Assembly (NCBI GenBank): GCA_902494855.1
Contig: CABUVC010000078.1
Span: 1-7,587 of the forward strand
Direction: 5' to 3'
From: an uncultured Collinsella sp.
GTDB lineage: Bacteria > Actinomycetota > Coriobacteriia > Coriobacteriales > Coriobacteriaceae
DNA length: 7,587 nt
Shown here: positions 1 through 6,159 of the stretch, one piece after another
Position numbering within the stretch: the first letter of the stretch is position 1
Layout: every line of letters begins with the position of its first letter
The notes under the pieces: model-generated
What the model was told of the DNA's origin: nothing
The model's input: the letters and a program-made list of their open reading frames with translations, nothing else
Database searches by the model: none
Program-made: the position numbers and the translations under genes

Positions 1-1068
1 CACCGGGCACGCCACTGTGGGCAAGCCTCGTCGCTCGTCAAAACCAAAGACGATGTTGGCGCACTGGACCGCCTGGCCTGCTGCGCCCTTGCACAGATTG
101 TCGATGGCGCCCGTAGCCACCAGAACGCCCGCGCGCTTGTTGAGCGCGAGGCCGATCTGGGCAGCGTTGGTGCCGACGACCGAAGCCGTCTTGGGCTGCT
201 GGCCGGCATCGAGTACGCGCACGAAGGTGCGACCGGCGTAGAACTGCTTGTAATGGTCGACAACGTCCTCAAGGGTCAAGGCATCGATAGCCTGCGGCGT
301 AAACGGCATCGTCACCGTAGAGAGCAGACCGCGCTTGAGCGGTGCCAGGTGCGGGGTAAAGACGACACGATCGGTTAGGCCCAAGATCTGCTCGATTTCG
401 GGCGTATGACGATGCTTGCCCACGCCATAGGCCTCCAGGTTTTCGTCCGCGCTGCAAAAATGCGTACGGGCGTTGCAGGACTTACCGGCACCCGTTACAC
501 CGCTGATAGCGTCAACGATCACGGGGCCGCTCTGGGCAACCCAGCCGGCGCGCACGGCAGGCGCGGCGGCAAGGCTCGTTGCGGTGGGATAGCAACCGGC
601 GCAGGCGACCAGTACGGGTTTGCCATCGGCATGGTCAGATGCGGCGATCTCCAAATCCTGGCAGAACAGCTCGGGCAGACCAAAGGCGCGGCTCTTGAGT
701 AGCTCGGGGCTCGTGTGCTCGGCGGCATACCAGGCCTCAAAGGTGGCCGGATCGCTCAGGCGATAGTCGGCCGAAAGGTCAATGCAGGAAACTCCCGCGG
801 CAAGCAGGGCGGGCACCTGTGCCATGGCAGCTGTGTGCGGCACGGCCAAAAAGACCGCGTCGCAGTTCTTGAGCTCGGGGGCATCATGCGTCGTGAAGAC
901 AAGATCGCTTACGCCGGTGAAGCTCGGGTACACCGCAGACAACGGCTGGCCGGCATCGGCGTTGGACGTAATGGCAGCAAGTTCAAACTCGGGATGACCG
1001 AGGACGAGGCGAATGAGCTCGGCACCGGCATATCCAGCCGCACCGACGATTCCAACCTTTAATGACAT
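1..1068 (-). CDS. argC: N-acetyl-gamma-glutamyl-phosphate reductase, 3' end cut by window edge
   Basis: This enzyme makes N-acetylglutamate semialdehyde from N-acetylglutamyl phosphate with NADPH, the third step of arginine synthesis in the cytosol. The frame is open for 356 codons from ATG at 1068 to the window edge with no stop, so the gene is partial. It is probably nearly complete, since the family is usually about 340-350 residues. The N-terminus MSLKVGIVGAAGYAGAEL is the Rossmann NADP-binding motif (residues 5-18). The active-site motif AGCYPT places the catalytic Cys at residue 159 (bases 592-594). Later come a TGAGKSCNAR segment, the HLAPLKRG motif with the conserved His, and a C-terminal NLCKGAAGQAVQCAN motif typical of ArgC. 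An AAGGAG ribosome site at 1075-1080 lies 6 bases before the start. The gene is probably the first of an arginine operon continuing to the left, and candidate ARG boxes lie upstream. The family call is very secure. Confidence 0.96.
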   Translation of the reverse strand, partial: MSLKVGIVGAAGYAGAELIRLVLGHPEFELAAITSNADAGQPLSAVYPSFTGVSDLVFTTHDAPELKNCDAVFLAVPHTAAMAQVPALLAAGVSCIDLSADYRLSDPATFEAWYAAEHTSPELLKSRAFGLPELFCQDLEIAASDHADGKPVLVACAGCYPTATSLAAAPAVRAGWVAQSGPVIVDAISGVTGAGKSCNARTHFCSADENLEAYGVGKHRHTPEIEQILGLTDRVVFTPHLAPLKRGLLSTVTMPFTPQAIDALTLEDVVDHYKQFYAGRTFVRVLDAGQQPKTASVVGTNAAQIGLALNKRAGVLVATGAIDNLCKGAAGQAVQCANIVFGFDERRGLPTVACPV

Positions 1069-1091
1069 ATCAGACTCCTTGTCTGCAGTTA

Positions 1092-1188
1092 TGCACCAAT
1101 ACGCATCATGCAGCCGTCGTTATGAAGTGAGTTGAAACTTTAGCACCAAAAGATGCATATATACGCAAATCTTTTGCATATTCATGCA
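1092..1188 (-). promoter_or_regulatory. Candidate arginine operator: three ARG-box-like 14-mers upstream of argC
   Basis: Read on the minus strand, three related 14-mers precede argC: TGCATGAATATGCA (1175-1188), TGCGTATATATGCA (1154-1167) and TGCGTATTGGTGCA (1092-1105). They resemble the ArgR/AhrC box core TGAATAAAAATGCA. The two distal boxes are 21 bp apart start to start, which equals the known pairing of 18-bp ARG boxes with a 3-bp gap. The third lies 62 bp further, near the start codon. The first is close to a perfect palindrome (TGCAT-4-ATGCA). Placement before argC fits arginine repression through a hexameric ArgR. Binding is inferred; no argR gene is in the window. Confidence 0.6.
1137..1145 (-). 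promoter_or_regulatory. Possible extended -10 of the argC promoter
   Basis: The minus strand reads TGCTAAAGT, an extended -10 (TGn plus TAAAGT, 4 of 6 to TATAAT). No good -35 lies at 16-18 bp; TTGCGT sits 20 bp upstream inside the middle ARG box. If used, transcription would start near 1130, and the paired ARG boxes would cover the -35 region while the third lies in the leader. Weak call. Confidence 0.3.
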
Positions 1189-1224
1189 TTGAAACAGTCC
1201 CGACACATTCACTCAAAGGGATTG

Positions 1225-1288
1225 ACAAATAAATACGGGCCCCATATTGCCCAGTGCGCCTTGCGGTGACGTTGCAATGTGGGGCCCG
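1225..1288 (-). terminator. Hairpin terminator of the riboflavin operon
   Basis: Arms 1236-1249 and 1275-1288 pair over 14 positions. On the minus-strand transcript this gives 13 pairs with one A-C mismatch, including an eight-pair GC-rich base. The loop is about 25 bases. On the minus strand the stem is followed by TATTTATTTGT (1235-1225), a U-rich tail. It lies 46 bases past the stop of the last minus-strand gene and before the argC operator, so it separates the two transcription units. The long loop is unusual for a terminator. Confidence 0.65.
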
Positions 1289-1333
1289 CTACATGCGAGA
1301 ATTTGAATTGTCTAAGCTTGCTGAGAGACTCGT

Positions 1334-1744
1334 TTAGAGCTCGACCGGCACCCATTCGTCATGGTTGCAGATAAAGGCCTCGGGTTCCTCCACGCTAAAG
1401 AAGATGAGCGTTGGATCGTCTGCGCCCTCGTAGTGCTCGCCTAGGCGCTCCAGGTGCTTCCAGCCTGCCTCGCGCATATCGGGAGCGGCCTGGTCATCCA
1501 GACCCGCATGCCCGCGCAAGATGAGCCAGCCATGGCCCGGCCACCAACTCGTGGCCTCGAAGCGTTGATTTTGCAGCAGCTCTTGCCACACGTCTTTGGT
1601 GCGCGCCGTTACAAACCACAGCTTGCCGTCCTGGATCTGCGCAAACGAAAACGGACGCGCATGCGGCTGCCCGTCAACGCTCGTCGCCAAATACCATGCC
1701 GGCACCGACGTCAGATACTCCAACACTGTATTCAATCCGTCCAT
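1334..1744 (-). CDS. Pyridoxamine 5'-phosphate oxidase family protein (FMN-binding split barrel), copy 1
   Basis: A 136-residue protein of the small PNPOx-like split-barrel family, whose members usually bind FMN (or a related cofactor) as dimers. Typical features are PAWYLAT (residues 15-21), a basic ARPFSF strand, DGKLWFVT, a KDVWQEL helix, an ATSWWPGHGWLILRG strand pair and a C-terminal FFSVEEPEAFICNHDEW strand. An AGGAGG site lies 5 bases before the ATG. It is a clear paralogue of the gene just upstream (gap 51 bases). The shared blocks are PAWYLAT, RPFSF, DGKLWF, KDVW and the end pattern FFSV. It is the last gene of the riboswitch operon, followed by a hairpin terminator. The substrate is unknown. 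It is short for true PdxH and lacks the rest of that enzyme, so a biosynthetic pyridoxamine oxidase role is unlikely. Confidence 0.85.
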   Translation of the reverse strand: MDGLNTVLEYLTSVPAWYLATSVDGQPHARPFSFAQIQDGKLWFVTARTKDVWQELLQNQRFEATSWWPGHGWLILRGHAGLDDQAAPDMREAGWKHLERLGEHYEGADDPTLIFFSVEEPEAFICNHDEWVPVEL

Positions 1745-1795
1745 GTGTCCTCCTGACGCTCGCCATTTTGAGATGGGTAGTTAATTTGAGACGCG

Positions 1796-2242
1796 CTAGA
1801 GCTCCAGGCGCTCCTCGCTGCCGTCGATATCGCAGAAGCGGGCGGCGATGTTGCGCACCGAGAAAAACGCAAGGCGACCGTCATTGGCGCTCTCGTGGTC
1901 TTCGCCGATGCCCACCATGTGCTTAAAGCCGGCTTGGCGCACCCGGTCGCTCACGACCGCGTCGTCCTCGAGCGCGGCCTCGCCGGTCAGCACAATCCAA
2001 CACTCCCCCGGTTTCCAACCCGAAACCTCAAGCTTGGGGTTCGTGCTGAGCTCGGCCCACACGTCCTTATCGCGCGAGGTGCAAAACCACAGCTTGCCAT
2101 CATCGGCCATGGCAAACGAGAACGGCCTCACGCGCGGCTGATGTCCGTCCGTCACGTCAATCGTGGCGAGATACCACGCCGGAATACGCCTAAGATACGA
2201 ACAGGCGCGCTCGAGCTGCGCCGTGCGGTCGTTGTCGGTCAT
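1796..2242 (-). CDS. Pyridoxamine 5'-phosphate oxidase family protein (FMN-binding split barrel), copy 2
   Basis: A 148-residue single-domain split-barrel protein. It has PAWYLATIDV (residues 21-30), VRPFSFAMADDGKLWFCTSRDKDVW, a GWKPGECWIVLTGEA strand pair and a C-terminal AFFSVRNIAARFCDIDG. The fold family binds FMN, which suits its place in an FMN-riboswitch operon. The start lies 30 bases after the ecfT stop with AGGAAAGGGG just before it, so co-transcription is likely. Compared with copy 1 it has a longer N-terminus and a two-residue insertion in the first strand (IDVTDGHQ against SVDGQ). Cellular role and substrate cannot be told from sequence. Alternatives within the fold are a flavin reductase-like, F420-binding or heme-binding protein. 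Confidence 0.85.
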   Translation of the reverse strand: MTDNDRTAQLERACSYLRRIPAWYLATIDVTDGHQPRVRPFSFAMADDGKLWFCTSRDKDVWAELSTNPKLEVSGWKPGECWIVLTGEAALEDDAVVSDRVRQAGFKHMVGIGEDHESANDGRLAFFSVRNIAARFCDIDGSEERLEL

Positions 2243-2272
2243 AGGAACCCCTTTCCTGCGCTCGAATCGCGC

Positions 2273-3073
2273 CTAAACAAGTTGAAGATTGATGACGATG
2301 ACGCAGATGAGCAGCAGCATCGTCACCACCGCTGCCAGCGCATCGCCGCGGCCAAACACAAGCGTATGCAGGCGCGTTCGGCCCTGTTCGCCATGATAAC
2401 AACGGGCATCCATGGCGGCAGACAGCGTTTCGGCATGACGGAACACCCCCGTGAACAGCGGAATCGCCACACTGCCGAGCATACGCACGCCGCCGAGCGG
2501 GCCTCCCGTCACGCGCGCACCGCGGCTCGCCTGCGCATCGGCCGTCTGCTTTATCTCGGTGGCAAACTGCGGCATAAAGCGCAGCGCGATACCCATAATC
2601 ATACCGAGCTCGTGCGCAGGAAGTCCCACACGCGCAAACGGCGCGAGCAGGCGCTCAAAGCCCGCGGTGAGGTCGAGCGTCGGTGTGGTGAGCGTAATGG
2701 CGCTCATGCCGGCCATCATCAAGGTCAGGCGGCACGCCATAAAGGCGGCGGAATGTAACGAGCCCTCGCTTATCTGCAAAAAGCCGAGCTGCCACAGAAT
2801 GCGCCCGCTCTGGTCGGAAAACAGGTTGAGCACCGCGACCACCGCGACGATCGCCAGCAGCGGCGCCATCGATGACAGGACGCGACGAGCCGGCACCCGG
2901 GACACGGTATAGATCAGGACGACGAAGATTGCGACCGGGACCAGTCCGCGGAAGCTGTTGACCGTGAGCGTCGTGATCAGAAACACAAAGCCCAAGAGCA
3001 ACTTGGTTCGCGGGTCCATGCGGTGGATTGCACTATCGCCGGGATAGTAGCTGCCAAACGAAAACGCCTCCAT
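2273..3073 (-). CDS. ecfT: ECF transporter transmembrane coupling subunit EcfT
   Basis: The integral membrane scaffold of an energy-coupling-factor importer. It links the two ATPases to the substrate-binding S component. The 266 residues match usual EcfT length. The N-terminus GSYYPGDSAIHRMDPRTKLL is the family hallmark. Hydrophobic segments lie at about 25-60, 66-86, 107-130 and 245-264. The two coupling motifs that dock into the ATPase grooves are QASRGA (181-186) and AMDARCYHG (220-228); the second has ARC where the textbook motif is ARG. The ATG overlaps the ecfA stop by one base (TAATG), with AGGAGG 7 bases upstream, so translation is probably coupled. It belongs to the ribU-ecfA-ecfT operon. 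Confidence 0.95.
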   Translation of the reverse strand: MEAFSFGSYYPGDSAIHRMDPRTKLLLGFVFLITTLTVNSFRGLVPVAIFVVLIYTVSRVPARRVLSSMAPLLAIVAVVAVLNLFSDQSGRILWQLGFLQISEGSLHSAAFMACRLTLMMAGMSAITLTTPTLDLTAGFERLLAPFARVGLPAHELGMIMGIALRFMPQFATEIKQTADAQASRGARVTGGPLGGVRMLGSVAIPLFTGVFRHAETLSAAMDARCYHGEQGRTRLHTLVFGRGDALAAVVTMLLLICVIVINLQLV

Positions 3074-4977
3074 TAGCAGCCCTCCTCTCGCGCGACCGTC
3101 TTGGATTTAGCAATGTCTGCGACGTTAGAAGGACCGTCCGAACGACCGATTAGCAGGTCCACCAACTCGTCTGCCAGCGACTCAACCGTATAGAGGCCGT
3201 CAAAGCGCAGCGGCACGCCCGCTTCCGCGAGAGACAACGCCATGCGTTGAGCGGCAGGTACGCCCAAGCCGATCGACTTGAGCTCATCCGCATGCGCAAA
3301 AACCTGAGCGGGCGTGCCCTCGGCAAACACCGCGCCCTCGTTCATCGCGACAATACGGTCACAGCAATTGGCAAGGTCATCCATACTGTGTGAGACCATG
3401 ACGACGGTCAGGCCCCCATGGTGAAGTCGATCGATGAGCTCCAGAAAATCACTGCGCGCCGCCGGATCGAGCCCCGCCATGGGCTCATCGAGTACCAGGA
3501 CCTCGGGCTCCATGGCAAGCACGCCGGCAAACGCCACGCGCCGCTGCTGCCCGCCCGAGAGCTCAAAGGGGCTCTTGTCGCCCACCGTGGCCAGGTCGAG
3601 GCCCACGCGCGCGAGCGATGACGCAACGCGTCGGGCAACCTCGGCCTGCGACAAGCCAAGGTTGTGCGGACCAAACGCCACGTCCTGCTCCACGGTTTCG
3701 GCAAACAGTTGACGCTCGGGATATTGAAACACCACGCCGACCTTTGCCTTAACCGCGGCGGCATCTTTCTTGTTTACCAGGTCGAGCCCCAACGCGTAAA
3801 CGGAACCCTCCTGGGGACGAATCAGGCCGTTGAGATGCTGAACCAGCGTCGACTTGCCCGAACCGGTATGGCCTGCTAGCCCCAGGAACTCGCCGCGACG
3901 CACCGTCAAAGACACGTCGCGCAGTGCCCACGGACTGCTGGGGTCGTTGCCCCAAAGGGCTTGCTTGTTCGATTTGCCCGCAACAGCTGAGCGCTTGTGC
4001 CAGCGACGACGCTCGCGGGCGCTCAGCGAATAGCTATACGAAAGGTGCGAAATCTCGATGACGGGCTCCAGCGCGTCTGCGCTATCGATTGCAGAGGAGA
4101 CGTTGTCGGGAATACGAGGATCGGATGCGAAAGGCCGCCCTGCGATGCCTGCCCTACTCTGCTCGGCATAAGCCTGCGCAACCTCGGCAACCATATCCGC
4201 CTCGCGCACCTGTGCGCAAATGGGCACGCCCTTCGCGCGAAGCGCCCTGCCAAGACAGCACGATGCCGGCATATCCAGGTTCAGCCGCGCGAGTTCGTCC
4301 GCCCGTGTCAAGATCTCCTCGGGCGTACCGAGCATGGCAACGCGGCCCGCTTGGAAGACAGCAACGCGATCGGCCTCAGCGGCCTCTTCCATAAAGTGCG
4401 TAATCATCACGATGGTCATGCCGCGTTCGTGCAGCGCGTGGCAGGCCTTCATAAGACCCTTGCGCCCGCGCGGATCGAGCATCGAGGACGCCTCATCCAA
4501 AACGAGCACGCGCGGCTCCATGGCGAGCACACCGGCAAGCGCCACGCGCTGCTTTTGTCCGCCTGAGAGAGCATGGGTCTCGTGGCGCTCAAAGCCCACC
4601 AGACCCACGGCCTTCAGCGCCTCGCGCACGCGCTGCGCGATCTGGGCCGATTCGACCCCTAAGTTCTCGGGACCAAACGCAACATCGTCCTCGACAAGCG
4701 TCGCCACAAGCTGGTCGTCGGGATTCTGGAACACCATGCCCGCAGTCGAGCGGATGTCGTAGACCAGCTCGGAATCGGACGCGTCCATGCCGTTGACGCG
4801 CACCGTTCCCGTATCGGGCTGCAGCAGCGCGTTCAAATGCTTGGCGAACGTCGACTTGCCCGACCCGTTTCCGCCGAGGATGCAGAAAAACTCGCCATCC
4901 TCGATGTTCAGATCGATGCCGTCGAGTGCCGGTGTGGCACCGTCATAGCTAAAGGAAACGCCCCGACACTCAATCAT
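3073..4977 (-). CDS. ecfA: Fused ECF transporter ATPase EcfA1-EcfA2
   Basis: A 634-residue tandem ATPase that powers ECF vitamin import. Most ECF systems encode the two ATPases separately; here they are one chain. Domain 1 (about 1-245) has Walker A GGNGSGKST at 35-43, Q-loop Q84, LSGGQ at 137-141, Walker B VLVLDE at 157-162 followed by ASSMLDP (EcfA1 type), and switch His194. Domain 2 (about 304-590) has GHTGSGKST at 369-377, Q418, LSGGQ at 473-477, VLVLDE at 493-498 followed by PMAGLDP (EcfA2 type), and His530. Every catalytic motif is intact in both halves. A polar linker with an Arg-rich patch (RERRRW, 321-326) sits at the front of domain 2. The start overlaps the ribU stop by four bases (ATGA) and the stop overlaps the ecfT start. 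Confidence 0.95.
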   Translation of the reverse strand: MIECRGVSFSYDGATPALDGIDLNIEDGEFFCILGGNGSGKSTFAKHLNALLQPDTGTVRVNGMDASDSELVYDIRSTAGMVFQNPDDQLVATLVEDDVAFGPENLGVESAQIAQRVREALKAVGLVGFERHETHALSGGQKQRVALAGVLAMEPRVLVLDEASSMLDPRGRKGLMKACHALHERGMTIVMITHFMEEAAEADRVAVFQAGRVAMLGTPEEILTRADELARLNLDMPASCCLGRALRAKGVPICAQVREADMVAEVAQAYAEQSRAGIAGRPFASDPRIPDNVSSAIDSADALEPVIEISHLSYSYSLSARERRRWHKRSAVAGKSNKQALWGNDPSSPWALRDVSLTVRRGEFLGLAGHTGSGKSTLVQHLNGLIRPQEGSVYALGLDLVNKKDAAAVKAKVGVVFQYPERQLFAETVEQDVAFGPHNLGLSQAEVARRVASSLARVGLDLATVGDKSPFELSGGQQRRVAFAGVLAMEPEVLVLDEPMAGLDPAARSDFLELIDRLHHGGLTVVMVSHSMDDLANCCDRIVAMNEGAVFAEGTPAQVFAHADELKSIGLGVPAAQRMALSLAEAGVPLRFDGLYTVESLADELVDLLIGRSDGPSNVADIAKSKTVAREEGC

Positions 4978-5564
4978 ACGCGGCCTTTGACCTGGTCCTT
5001 CTTGGGCGTGATGAGGTTGGAGACCGCCTTGTACACCGCCAGCGTCAACACCGAGTTGAGCACGGTCTTGATGAGGTTAAACGGCAGCACGGCGGGAAGC
5101 ATGAGCGGCAGAATCACATCGGCTGAGCCATACCAGAACCAAACTCCGATGGTCAGGTTCGCGACCATAGACAGCGCCGTAGCGGCAATGACGCCGAGCA
5201 CCAGGCCAATCACGGCACCCTTATAGGTATGCATCTTCTGGTAGACGATAGCCGCAGGCAGAATATAGCCCAGCGTGGCAACCAAGTTCATAAGCGCGCC
5301 GACCCAGTCACCCGTGGTAAGCGCATGGATAACGATCGCCATAGCGGCAACAGCGGTGCCGGCACCAGGGCCATACGCAAATCCACACACCATCGCCGGC
5401 ACCAGCGACGGGTCATACGTCAAAAACGGCGCCGAGGGAAGGATGGGCAGCTGCACATACATAAACAGTGCTCCCAAGGCGCACATCAACGCCATGGTAA
5501 CGAGCTGTTTGGTGCTCCACCTATTCGTGTTCTCAAAATGGATATGCTGCGACTGTTCAGACAT
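4974..5564 (-). CDS. ribU: Riboflavin ECF transporter S component RibU
   Basis: The membrane substrate-binding subunit that captures riboflavin and docks on EcfA/EcfT. It has 196 residues (the RibU range) and about six hydrophobic segments. The first carries the AxxxA pattern (A25-A29) that S components use to contact EcfT. The segment YDPSLVPAMVCGFAYGPGAG (50-69) is the characteristic RibU region. The C-terminus is basic (PKKDQVKGR). I choose ATG at 5564 because AGGTGA lies just before it (AGGTGATCTT-ATG). An in-frame ATG at 5585 lies inside the conserved GGATGAAAG end of the riboswitch and has no ribosome site. The riboswitch directly upstream independently supports riboflavin as substrate. 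It is the first gene of the operon and overlaps ecfA by four bases. Confidence 0.93.
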   Translation of the reverse strand: MSEQSQHIHFENTNRWSTKQLVTMALMCALGALFMYVQLPILPSAPFLTYDPSLVPAMVCGFAYGPGAGTAVAAMAIVIHALTTGDWVGALMNLVATLGYILPAAIVYQKMHTYKGAVIGLVLGVIAATALSMVANLTIGVWFWYGSADVILPLMLPAVLPFNLIKTVLNSVLTLAVYKAVSNLITPKKDQVKGRV

Positions 5565-5576
5565 AAGATCACCTGC

Positions 5577-5759
5577 CTCTTTCATCCGGACTCTAACCGT
5601 TGGTACTGGGATCTCACCAGTTCAGCCGGCATGCGAACCAACACACGCTCGGGTCGCGGACTCATCGGCTCGGTCGCAGACACCTCGCCTGCGCCACGGC
5701 ACCCCTTTGGCACCGCCCGATTTACCGCCAGTGGGGAATTTCACCCCGCCCTGAAACAG
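5577..5759 (-). ncRNA. FMN riboswitch (RFN element)
   Basis: The minus strand shows the conserved RFN blocks in order. P1 5' strand is CTGTTTCA (5759-5752). The GGGGTGAAATTCCCC hairpin is at 5747-5733, then TGGCGGTAAA (5730-5721). A variable arm has a CGCAG/CTGCG hairpin, followed by GTCCGCGACCC. Next come AACTGGTGAGATCCCAGTACC (split here as AACTGGTGAG and ATCCCAGTACC, 5622-5602) and the closing GAGTCCGGATGAAAG. P1 pairs TTTCA with TGAAA and can extend past one G-G mismatch. Only about 12 bases separate the end of P1 from the ATG and no terminator stem follows. Control is therefore probably at translation: P1 closes within three bases of the AGGTGA ribosome site. FMN binding would reduce riboflavin uptake. 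Confidence 0.95.
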
Positions 5760-5767
5760 CAATTGCA

Positions 5768-5795
5768 AGTGTAGCACGAGGGAAGAGAGGCGCAA
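5768..5795 (-). promoter_or_regulatory. Probable promoter of the riboflavin operon
   Basis: The minus strand carries TGCTACACT, an extended -10 with TACACT at 5773-5768 (4 of 6). TTGCGC at 5795-5790 is a weak -35 at 16-bp spacing. Transcription would begin near 5761, only a base or two before the riboswitch P1 strand, as is common for riboswitch leaders. Confidence 0.5.
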
Positions 5796-6005
5796 GTACA
5801 CCAAGGGTAATTTCTGGCGAGGACCAGTTGCCGCAACAACCGCGTTCCCCACCCATCCCAAAGTAACGCGCCTTTCGCGGCAAAGCCGCGAAACAGCGAA
5901 AGGGACACGTATTCCCATCAACCACATCCTTCTCCGCGAGCCGACCTCAAGGCCGTAAACGCAGGGAATCCGGGGGCGTGACGGGGTTTCTCTCCGGAAC
6001 ATTCC
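5774..6005. other. Non-coding stretch between the riboflavin promoter and the IS left end
   Basis: I see no supportable gene here. Short frames on the minus strand run into the riboswitch and lack family features. The stretch holds the operon promoter, a strong short-loop hairpin (5871-5903), and an imperfect stem (GGAATCCGG at 5965-5973 with CCGG-AAC-ATTCC at 5994-6005, loop of about 20 bases). The last bases of that stem are the predicted left half of the IS target site. Confidence 0.6.
5871..5903. repeat. Strong palindromic hairpin, function unknown
   Basis: TTTCGCGGC (5873-5881) and GCCGCGAAA (5885-5893) form nine perfect pairs around an AAA loop. A second copy of the outer arm, GCGAAAGG (5896-5903), can compete for CCTTTCGC (5871-5878), giving two alternative folds. 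Neither strand has a T-run after the stem, so it is not a standard terminator. It could be an extragenic palindromic repeat or the end of a lost upstream unit. Confidence 0.5.
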
Positions 6006-6007
6006 GC
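5999..6007 (+). other. Left target half-site plus core (ACATTCC-GC)
   Basis: The nine bases ACATTCCGC recur exactly at 6096-6104 in the 5' strand of the first internal loop of the bridge RNA. This is the expected relation of left target to left target guide. The last two bases are the predicted core. Confidence 0.7.
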
Positions 6008-6009
6008 AC

Positions 6010-6018
6010 TGATATTGT
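6010..6018 (+). promoter_or_regulatory. Extended -10 for bridge RNA and transposase
   Basis: TGATATTGT gives TGn plus TATTGT (4 of 6). Initiation would fall near 6025, just before the first bridge RNA hairpin. No -35 is evident in the left flank. In the excised circle the right end supplies TTGCCA (7568-7573), 5 of 6 to consensus but only 14 bp from this -10, shorter than ideal. Confidence 0.4.
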
Positions 6019-6075
6019 CTGTATTGAAGACGTCGATGATGCACCCGTATACCATTGACGTCGACACCATCAGAT

Positions 6076-6154
6076 GCGGACCGCGCGGTGACCCCACATT
6101 CCGCTGGCGCCCACAGGGCTGCCCTCGTTTCCTGACATGTCCCGCGCGGGCCGC
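6076..6154 (+). other. Target-binding loop of the bridge RNA
   Basis: The outer stem pairs GCGG-A-CCGCGCGG-T-GAC (6076-6092) with GTC-CCGCGCGG-G-CCGC (6139-6154): fifteen pairs with an A-G mismatch and a bulged T. The inner hairpin is GGCGCCC-ACA-GGGC-T-GCC (6106-6123). Between them the 5' strand carries the left target guide ACATTCCGC (6096-6104) and the 3' strand carries the right target guide CTGAC (6132-6136). CTGAC is complementary to GTCAG just right of the right core. Confidence 0.75.
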
Positions 6155-6159
6155 GGCGA

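Noticed and set aside
1236..1288. The hairpin as an arginine attenuator in the argC leader
   Set aside because: It lies upstream of the argC operator and probable promoter, and its U-rich tail is oriented to end the riboflavin operon.
1895..2758. Plus-strand open frame of 287 codons
   Set aside because: It lies antisense to ecfT and a split-barrel gene, is rich in Arg and His as expected of a shadow frame, and has no recognisable domain.
5765..5771. CACTTGC upstream of the riboswitch is complementary to GCAGGTG at 5570-5576 and could extend P1 to hide the ribosome site
   Set aside because: These bases overlap the predicted -10 (TACACT), so they would not be in the transcript if that promoter is used. 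Only a mapped start upstream of 5771 would revive it.
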